This document shows positions 1 through 11,000 of a stretch of DNA of 64,000 nucleotides, one piece after another. The number at the start of each line of letters is the position of its first letter. Position 1 is the first letter of the stretch. The position numbers and the translations under genes were made by a program. The notes beneath the pieces are model-generated. The model searched no databases and had not been told where the DNA came from. It saw only the letters and a list, made by a program, of their open reading frames with translations. This DNA is from Norana najaformis (lineage: Eukaryota; Annelida; Clitellata; Crassiclitellata; Hormogastridae): assembly GCA_964023275.1 (NCBI GenBank), contig OZ029915.1:3901485-3965484 (forward strand), given 5' to 3'.

Positions 1-57
1 ATTAATAAATGATGGTGAGTGGTCATGATAATTGTTAGTTGTGTCTGATGGTGACAG

Positions 58-165
58 GGTGTACCAGGAAAGGAAGGTGCACCAGGGCTGCTCGGGCGAC
101 CAGGTGACAGAGGTCCTCCAGGGTCTCCAGGTATTCCAGGAATACCAGGTGGCCCTGGGTTGCAG
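58..165 (+). CDS. Collagen exon, 108 bp, 12 Gly-X-Y triplets
   Basis: Reads [10 protein letters not shown] and onward as 12 perfect triplets. It is preceded by GACAG and followed by the donor GTAAAG. The 108-bp length (two 54-bp units) is a classic fibrillar collagen exon size. Confidence 0.93.
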
Positions 166-1998
166 GTAAAGATGGATCCTTTGCTTATCTTGGTTGTCGT
201 GTTGATGACATTGAAAATGTTGACAGTACAATACCCTTCCAAACATTGGTTATAATTTATTTAATGAACCTGTATATGGTGTATATTGTATATATATGCA
301 GGGCCTATCAGAAGTGGGCCAGCAGGGCCATTTTGCCCAGGCCTCAAATAAAGATGAGGCCTCAGATTTTGAAAAAAGTTGGTATTTAAAAATTATTATT
401 ATATATTTCTCCTTTTTGTATTATATAATTCACCACTGTGATTTAGTAGGCATGCTTCGTGGTTGCGGCCTCGCATTTGCACTGGCCCAAGCCTCTCTGA
501 ACGTCTGAAAGGCCTTGTATATATGAAATACATATACCATATATATGTGGTATATATAATGATATATATACCATATATATGTGGTATATATCTAATGATA
601 CATATTACACATATATGATATATGTATACCATATATATGTGTGTGTATATATATATGTTTGCCGTATAGATTCTGTTTGTTGTGATTTTTACCCTATTTG
701 TGTTAACGATGCAAATAAATTGCCTTTTTCATTTTGTAAGTCTTTTCTTTGCTTGACATTTTTGAAATCATTTTGCAATGTGATTTTTGTTCTCATTATC
801 TGTTGCCAGGGTGGAGTTGGTGCCACTGGGCCACCCGGGCCGTCTGGGGTAAAGGGTGAAAAAGTGAGTACTCCGTGATGCAGTGTATGAGTACGTGCTT
901 ATGTATGTATGCAGGTGTGTGTGTGTGTGTGTGTGTGTGTGCATGTAGGTATGCATGTATGAGAATGTGTACGTGTATCTGAACATTTATATGACACCTT
1001 TTGAGAATGTAATATAACGTTGCTTGATCATGCACTGCGGAGCACCAATCCTAGAAAACTCAATGGTAATTTCAGCATATGTATATGTGGGCTATTCTAG
1101 AAAATATCTGACCAGTTGCAGAGTATATGTTACCTGAAAATTATGCCGAGAAAAATGTTCTTGTCACTCGAGCTGCCATAGACAATCACATATGTTGGGT
1201 CCACAGCTGACCGGCATCATGCTGCAGCTGATGATAGATGGTTGCCAGCTGTGGGTTCAACCATGGACCCCTGGATTCTACCTATTTAGATCTCCTTGGC
1301 TCTGTATGGATCCGACGGACATGGTGGCCATTAACTTACTTAGTCCTTAGTCCTTCCTCTGCAGGTCTGCACATCGGGTAATGCAGCTTCTCCATTCCTC
1401 TCTGTCAACCGCCAGTCTTCCTGCCTCGTCCCACGACATCTCCAAACACTCAAGGTCGTCTCTGATGGTGTCTGGCCAGTTCTTCTTGGTCTTCCCCTCC
1501 TCTGTTTCCCTTCAAAGATCTAGTCATCACTTGATTGGCTTGCCTATCTTTGTCCATATACATGTCCCATCCATTTCTATCTTCTCTTTCTGATGATTTT
1601 TTCTATATCCTATTGTTCTCTCCTTTCTCTTATAGTTTTATTTGATATCTTACCCCGCTGACTGTTCCAGAGCTGATAAATTCATTAGATGTCGGAGTCA
1701 AAGATGAGAGGCTTCTTTGTTAGCAGTCAGCCGCATGTAAATCCAAGTAACAAAAACGTTTCTGGTCATGGTTGATTGGTTTTCATTTACAATTGTTTAA
1801 CATTTGTTTTCAGGGTGAACTTGGTCAGAAGGGTGTTGCTGGTCCAGCTGGACCACCTGGCTCAGAAGTACGTGATTATGTCTGAAGTCATCTCTTGCTT
1901 TCAGCAGTTTTTTATTTATGTATAGCCACAAAACAATGATCGCACAGAATTCTTTCAGCTACGGATAGAATAAAGGCAGATTAGATTATTACATGGTG

Positions 1999-2051
<53 letters not shown>

Positions 2052-5000
2052 CACATATATACACATATATACAGTATTACATTACATATATATTACATTA
2101 TTTTACATTATGTCACACTATATTGTCATTTTTTTGTCTTTAATTTATATTCCATTCTTTCTAAGAACTAAAAATACTTGAAATGCCTCTCAGATAGCAA
2201 TGTTCACTGACCCAATTGTGGGCCCAGATTGTTATTACTATTATTAATTAGTAAATTAGTAACTATAGAATTGGCATTCAATGCACAAAGCATCAACCGA
2301 TGGTGCACCAAATCCAGACCGCAATCAGGTCAACATCTAGAAGATCAGCCCACAGTGACAGAGAGACAGCACAGAGTGGATAAGCAGTTTGGAAAAGGGA
2401 AGCCTTAAGATGGGAACGAAATGACACGAGCAGCTGAGCAGCAGATTGAACAGACACAGGGAGAGAGTTCCAAAGTTTAGGTCCTGCAGCTGAAAAAACT
2501 GGCGGTCAGCAGCAGTAAACACCAACAAACGTGGCTGTAAGGGTGCTGATATGGAATTTTATGTGTAAAGTAAACAACGGAATAGTCAAAGCATTAGATG
2601 TTCTGTTGCAATTTTTGTAGGGTGTGATCGGAGGTCAGGGACCCCCTGGTGCACCAGGAGATAAAGGAAGAAAGGTGAGGTCATATTACTTTACACTGGC
2701 AAAAGTAGTAGTAGTTCCGCTGTTGAACGACATCTTGTAGCATCTGTCTGGTTTTCACTGATATTGCAGTGTTTCTCCAGCCAGTCCTCTTTATCCTTTC
2801 TTGCCGATGTTCTTCCAGTGTTGTCTCCTCTAGTCATTGCTTTCAACTCTCTGATTGCCACATTCTTTCTAGTGTTTTTATTTTGTGGTGGCAGTGTCGA
2901 TGATGAAGATGGTGCTGATTTATTAGTAATAATTATTATAATGATGATGATGATAATAATGACAACAATAATAATAACGACAGCATGATATGCTGCATGC
3001 AGGATGTCTGAAGGCTAATGGTAAAGAGGTTTTTGTTGATAGGGAGACAAAGGTTGGCAAGGTCTGCCTGGACTCCAGGGTTCTCCAGGATTGGTGGTAA
3101 GTACCTCAGATCTTCTTCCTATGCTAGAACAGAAATAACACCGAAGTTTTGTGCAGCATGGTAGTCTGTTTGGTGTGCAATGGGTCTGTTACCACGAGTT
3201 GTAGGTTCAAGTTGTGTAACGACCCTGGACAGGTCGTCGATGCTCATGTCTGTCGTGCCTGAGGTTCGGATTTACTGACCTTGTGCCTGTAATAAGCAAA
3301 ATTAATAGATAAAATTCTTAAATAGATAAACAGGTTCTTGTGTAAGCAAGGTTTCAAATTTTAACCAGGAAAATCTTTCAGATGTTGGCAAACAGAGGGA
3401 AACTGTATCAGTCTTGCCTGCCAATGTCTGCCAACATTCTGTATTTCAAGAGAATCCTATAAATTTTTGCTTGTGATAATTTTTAGGGTGAACCGGGAGA
3501 TCTCGGGCCACCAGGTCCTCCAGGACCACTTGGACCAAGAGTAAGTTTTTGATCATCCTGTTCTCTTTATCTGCAGTCATTTCACGTTGTCTTAGCATGG
3601 CGTTAACTAATCTAAAATCAACTTAACTCGGCTGAACTGAGCTCAGCTGAAGTTTAGGCTGAGGTCAGCTGAACCTGAGAGGGACAGTACTGAAGCTGAA
3701 CCTGAGAGGGACAATACTGATGTGAAAGCTTTTATTTCTTGCAGGGTGAAGGTGGCCCAAGAGGAATTGTTGGCCCCCTTGGAAATGATGGGGCGCCAGG
3801 ATTTCAAGGACAGCCAGTAAGTCAGTAAAAGTTTTCTTCGATTAACGTTGCCTATGCAGACTTCTTCTTCTTTCAGTCCATGGACTCATCGTCCATTGAT
3901 GTTGATCGCATGCTTCACTGTAGATCTCAACTGTCCCCCTGTCCTGAGCCAAAAGCCTCAGCCTGTGCTCAGCTGTCCCGCACCAGTCTCTGACATCATC
4001 CAGCCATTTTCTGTTTGGTCTACCTTTGAACCTTCTGCCATCCATCATTCCAAACACCACTCGTTTGACCATCCTGGTGTTATCCATTCTGGAGATGTAT
4101 CCAAAGAGATTTAGTTAGTTTCCATTACTTGCTGCATGATGTGTCTTGTGCAACCCACTCATCTTTGCACCTCAGCTACTACACTGTAAGAGAGCCAACC
4201 TACATTATCTAAGTTAGTAAGGAAGTAAGTAATTCATTTATTACGATGCTGTATGTCCGTCAGCTGAGTGAGGAATCGTAGGCTTGGGTGGGTCACAGCA
4301 GTCAGGCAACGAAAGCAGATGGTACAAACAGGTCTCCCTTGAGTCGCGTAAAGAGTTTAACTGATAGTTACAAATACTTCGAAAGTCAAAAAGCATCTGA
4401 TTTGTCTGTTAGGTACAAATAATTTTTATGTCAAGGTAACTGTCATGTGACTGCAACAAATACTTTATTGCAGTTTCCTATAAAGAGGAACATTTGTCCC
4501 AGTGGGTCTGACGTAGAAAGAGGTTGCTGAACCATGACCAAAATTAAAATTGACGTCAGCTGGTGTGTTGTGTTAAGATGTTCCATAAAAATACGTGATA
4601 GTTTCGTGTTATATTATTATTTGTGTTCATAAATCATTTGATTTTTCTTCCAGGGTCCTGTAGGTCCTACAGGTGATGACGGACGTCCAGTAAGTGGTCA
4701 TTTTTACTGAAAGTTTTACAATGATAGCAGGAATTTAAATTTAAGATTGAATCTGACCTTCTCTTGTTCTATTACCATAATTAACAAGGTTGTTAAATAA
4801 TTATAATAACCAGTTTAATGAGCATGCATATGCAGTATATGCAACTCTCTAGTGCTCGGCCATTTTCATGACAGTGGTAGCGGTTAGATTTTTAAATATC
4901 CATTCCAATCTGAAAACTTCTGTTTCTTTGCAGTAGTTTTTGCAATGCAATACAGTACAACTGAAATTTGATAATGCCTTCGATACAAAAGTTATGAAGT

Positions 5001-8000
5001 GAAAATTGCAGTTGGGCAACGGGAATCATTAAGAACCGTAAACAGACTGGAAGAGTTGAGTTTTCAGTTTGGAGCGAAGTCTAGACTCGGTGTATTTTAT
5101 ATAGTTTTTATGTGGTGTTGCTGTTGTTATGGTGTTGGTAGAATTGGAATTCATTTTTTCAGTAATGATATTCAGTTTGTTAGAGACTTATCTGTATGTG
5201 GCACTATAGACAGTTGATGTTTGGAGCGGTCATTTTGTAACGCGAAGAGTACGGGTTTGAGTCTCCTCTGAAGCAGTTACTGTGTAGGGACCTTGAGCAA
5301 GTCCTTCACTCACAGTTGCTCAGCACCGTCGATTGGTTCTTAGTTGTTAGATAGTGGTGCTTGATAAATGGAGAAATAATAATAATTTGATTGACCTTTC
5401 AGGGGCCGCCAGGTCCACCGGGTCCACCAGGGCCTGCGGTAAGTTGCTGACTCAAAATAAAAATAAAAGTTATAAGATTAGATTATGATTGATTAGATTT
5501 TGAAGCGTTTTCAAAAGTCTGTTATTTCACCTTCAGATTATATGTTTAGTATTTCTCTGCAACTGGTGTCATTACTTGTGTAGCTGCATTCTTAATTAAT
5601 TAATTAATTAATTGAATTCGTAATACAGGTGATGTCATCAAGAGGTGCATTTGAGAGGTGTTTAGAGGTTAATATAAATGTAGTCCTGTAGGTGCGAACG
5701 TTTGTACATACATAAATATGTGCATATATACATGCTTAGAAACATACATATATACATACATACTGTACATAGATATGCATACATACCAGTACATGCTTGC
5801 ATGCATACCGACGTGTACTTTATTGATCATATTTCTATAAATTCTGGCTTTTAGTCAACCATTCATGGTCAAGAATATGTTCTTTACACATGCAAAATAA
5901 TACTGCATTTTTCTTGCGATATTCATGTACATATGAAATGTCGTTCTTATCAAACTATGACATCATTTAGAAGTGACGTTGAGAGGTTCTTTGAATGTGC
6001 TAGAGAATAGTCCAGGTACCTAAACGCATACCTACATCAGGACTTGATTTCTGGTTTCTCTTCAGGGTCCATCTGGAGACTCCGCCGCCCATTTTCGTGC
6101 TCCACCACCGGAATGGACAAACTGGTTCAGCCGATCAAAGACTGTGCCAGATACAGTCATGGTAACAGCCTTTACTTTACGTGCAACCGGCTTGCACGAT
6201 TGTAACTTTCAGAAAACCTTGAATTGACATTAGGTTGTTACAAACTTATTTGCTGCCTTTGTAAAATCTGAAAATGAGATAATTCTTTATCTGGAGTCAG
6301 AGGTATGATTAATTATTGAAGGATAAAATTGGTTGGTAATTTCAGGCCATCTGCAGTTGTATTGACCAATTCAAAGTGCCAGTAAATTTGATGTAGGAAA
6401 GGTATGGTAATTGGAGGTAATTTTTAACTACTCTGAAGTTTCTGTGATAGTTATCCTCACATGTTATTGCACTAAATAAGCAATAAACAAAGTGCAATAA
6501 ATAAATACTCTAGGACTTGTTTTTCCTATGTATTATACTCCTGCTTCACGGGTCTTTGCTTCCTCCAATGCCCAAGTAAAAATAAAGTATCCCATATCCC
6601 ACAAGTGAGACGTGGGGAGGTGCATATTTCCTTTTCTTTAGGCCCTTGAGTCATGAATGGACGAATCCCAAGGTCCTGGACACGGGGCCAGTGCATCACA
6701 GGGCTTGCCGTTTACTTCCCAGCTTACGCCGGTACCAGATTATACTTCTTGGTGACAGAGGCACGGTGTGCACAAACAACTTACCCAAGGTTGTTCCACG
6801 GAGTTGAACCCACAAGCGCATAATCTTTTGACCAAACGTGTTGCCAATAGATCTTTGTGCTGCACACCTCAAAATATACCTAATGCGAAGACATATAATT
6901 ACGTACCATGAGCATTGATGTTGATAATTGATAATTATGTACCGTGAGAATTGATGTGGAAACAAAATGTGCAGGGTGTAAATCTGGTTGTCAGCTGTTT
7001 GCATCATCTTTTGTAGCTTGATGATCCTAACATTCCTTCCGGCTCAGCCTCCGAAGAAAGACCAGCAACAACAAAGGTAAACTCTAATATTTATGTTGCC
7101 ACTTTTAACATCCACTGTTCTACTGCTGTTACAAGCATAACTGTAAAATTGTAATGTAGCAGCCCTAAGAGGTATAAAAGTGAAAAGTCATGTTCCTTAG
7201 CAGGCACTTGATTATTAGGATAGGAACATGACTATCGGGGTATATGAAATAACGAAATCTTGGCATCTTCAGGAAGACTAAGTGAGCAAATAAGTAGACT
7301 GTTCCACACAGTAGAAGACACATTCTGTGCCAGAATGTATCTTCTTATTTCAAGCCTGACATTTGCTGGATCTGTTTACTAGAGCACAGTAGCTGATCTG
7401 TGCCCGGTAGCTGATTGTGGGGCACAGTAGCTGATTGCTTAGAGCCTTCAGCTTCTAACGCATAGGGTACGGGTTCGAGCCTTTTTCCCTGAGATATTTA
7501 CTGTGTTACGTTTACCTTGAGCAAGTCCTTCACTCGGGGCCATCCACTGATGGTAAGTCATTAGGTGGTGGCGCTTAACAAATGCCTTAGACCTTAGTCC
7601 CTCCACGTGCTGGCGCACATTGGGCAATACAGGTTCTCCATCCTTCTCTGTCCTGAGCAGCTCTGGCAGCCTCCTCCCACGTCAGTTCTCCATCTGTGAG
7701 GTCCTTTGTGATCGTGTTCTTCCAGCTCTTTCTTGGTCTTCCTCTCTTCCTTCAAATGCAGAAATAATAATAATAATATTAATAATACTGATAATAATAG
7801 TAGAAGTGACTGATTTCTGTCTGAGCAGACTGAGGAAACGGCATTTGAGGCACTGGCACAGATTGAACAGAACCTGGCGGCTTTTAAGCATCCGGTTGGC
7901 ACGAAAGAGAGACCGGCTGTTACCTGTAGAGACCTGGCCAACTCATATCCAGATTACGACAGCGGTAAGACTGATTCTTTCATCATCCAATCCGGTGGTG

Positions 8001-11000
8001 GTGGTGATGGTGGTGGTGGTGGTGGTGGTCGTCGTCGTCGTGGTGGTGGTGCAGCCATTACACAATTCATAACCCATGGCCAGTTTTGCTGAGCTCACTG
8101 ACATCTGAACCCAGGTCATGAAACCAGGTCACTGTGGAAAACACCAGTCAGTGTCTTCCACATAGCCATCACCCTTTAGGACATAATCTTCGTTGCTGAA
8201 GAAAGATGAGCGAATGAGGCTAAAGATTAGATTGGATCAGTCGGTTTTTGTTTTTCTCACAGGAATGTATTGGATTGACCCGAATCATGGCAGTTCCGCA
8301 GACGCTATTCTCGTCTACTGCGACATGAAAACAAAGAGCACATGTGTCTCAGCCAAACCAAACGAGGTCGGATTCTTCTTACTAGGCATTCTCTTTTAAT
8401 GTAATCGTGGCACTATATAAATGTCCAGTTACATTACACATTACTTTACTAATCATTGTCTGTGTGCTCTTCTTTGGGCTGTCATTTCTATGCTGCATTT
8501 CCAAACATCCCTTTTCTTGTGCCCAGTTCCTATGGTTTAGCGATTTACTACTGGTTAATAAAGAATATACTTACTTACTTACTTACCTACCTACCTACCT
8601 ACCTACTTACTTACCTACCTACTTACTTACTTAACTTGAATTGACCATTGAATGATGCCTTGTGTAATGTGATAACTGCCCTATAAAAGTCATTAGAGGT
8701 CGAAATGCATTTTAAGCTGCATGAAAGAGAACAGTATTGGTGTGTATTTATTCAGCATCATTTAGAGAATATCAGCACTTCTAATCTATTCTAAAGACTT
8801 CTATAGCGCCGTTATCATAATCCCATAGACTTCAGTTGATGGTGCTTCAAGTCAAAATCGTAATCTAAAATCATAATCCATTGGAGAAGCCGGATCGAAT
8901 TCCGATAGGTAAACACTTAACACTCTGTTGATAATTTGCTTTTGATGTTTGGTAACCAATTGGTTATTACTTCATCTTATCATATACTCTTGCAATGCAA
9001 CAAGTTTAATAATATATTCTGCCTTGAAAAGGTTCTTAAGATACTGTGCTATGATTACAACTTAATCGTAATCGTAAACTCAAGCTTTCTACAGCATCCA
9101 ACGAAAGCTAGTCACGGGAACCAGTTTATTCACAGGCACTCAGTCAAAACAAAATCGATAAGCTCCTGAGGAAAGGTTTGGTTCCAAGTCAAGACCCAAG
9201 AGTCAGGCAGGCATTCTGCGGTGAATTGTGTTTGAAATTGGATCTGCAGGATAGATAAGGGGAAGAAGAGGAATCAGGATAGGATCAGCGGAAGAGGAGA
9301 GGCAAGCAGTGAAGTGACTGTGAGTTCGTATGATGGATCAGATAATTGTCATAATTCTGGTGGGAGTTTATTCCTAAGGGGTCGAATGAAAGGCATAAGT
9401 GTTTTGCAATATCTGCCTGCTGAGTTGTATGTATTTATCAGGATTTATCAAAACTAAGAACCTGTCATCGCTACCAACCTCTCAAAGGTCAAAGTTCAAA
9501 ATCAACTTCTTGATTTGTCTTGTATCTGAGTTAACGACAAGATAAAAGTGTTATAGCAATACTGAGAGTCTCTTCTGAAAGGTGCTATATAAATGTTTGG
9601 TTGAGGTTACGTTATATTAAATTGCGTTTTGTTGTTACAGATCACGAAGGGCACGTGGTATCACGGACCAACACAGCGTCTCTGGTTTGGAGAGGCAATC
9701 GAGAATGGCTTCCAGGTATTTCACTTATATGTCATTCATTCATTCATTTATGCATTCATTCATTTATGCATTCATTTATGCATTCATTTATGCATTCATT
9801 CATTTGTGCATTCATTTATACATTCATTTATGCATTCATTTATGCATTCATTCATTTATGCATTCATTTATGCATTCATTTATGCATTATGAGTTCCACA
9901 TAATTCATTTGTTCAATTGTTCATTTATCTCCTTTTAAATTTATTTATTTATTTTGTGTTCCAGGGATTTCATTCATTTATTTATATAAACTTAATGGTT
10001 AAAATATATTATATTAATCTTGAGATTTTACGATTCTGAGAATCTCTCAAAGGCACAAAATACTTGTGAGTTGCAGACTTTTCAACATCTCTGCTATTAT
10101 TGTTATTATCATTAAATATCAACTTCTGTCGCACAAGATGTCTAATGCACGTGGTGTCCACTGCACAAGGTGTCAGATGCACAAGTTGTCTAATGTACAA
10201 GGTGTCAACTGATGGTGCACCAAAATTCAAACCATAATCTGGTCAAAATTCACTAATAATGTGTTTGACAGTTTCTTCATGGACCATTTTGGAATGGTAA
10301 AAAGGTTCACTTACATTACATGCGATGACATTCTATTATATTACATTACATCATATTTTATTATTTATTTATTTAATATGTTTATTAGAGCTCTTATAAA
10401 TCGTGCAGTGTCATTTCACCTGAATCTGAGATGTGGATTTATGTTCACTAGGGGCCAAGATGGAATCATGCAAAAGCCAGGGTTAAGTAGTGAGTTTATA
10501 ATACGTCATACTACGTTGTTGTTATTTTCAGTTTACCTATAAGGCAGACAAAGTCCAGCTGACGTTCTTGCAGCTGCTGAGCAGTGGCGCCCACCAGAAC
10601 ATCACGTTTCACTGCCGCAACACGGTAGCCTACTTTGACAGGAAGCAGAAGACATTTGCAAAGGCGGCCATCTTCAGAACGTCCAATGATCTCGAACTTG
10701 TCGCCAAAAAGTCATCAAAGTTTAACTACGATGTTTCTTCGGACAGATGCCAGGTAACAACAGTAGTCTGTTGGTCAGGAGTTGGATATTGGATGTACAT
10801 TGTTGCAGGTTAATCAACACTTGCAGTAGTTTAAAATGGCATATGTTTACAAGCAAAAATAAGACTCACGTGTCCACAGAAAATGACCACAGAATCTCCA
10901 GAAACAAAACATCGACTTCACAAGAAAACGTCATCCACGGCGGGAGACAGAATCAGCATCAAAACTATCAACTTCAAAACGACATCTTCAAAATGATCAA

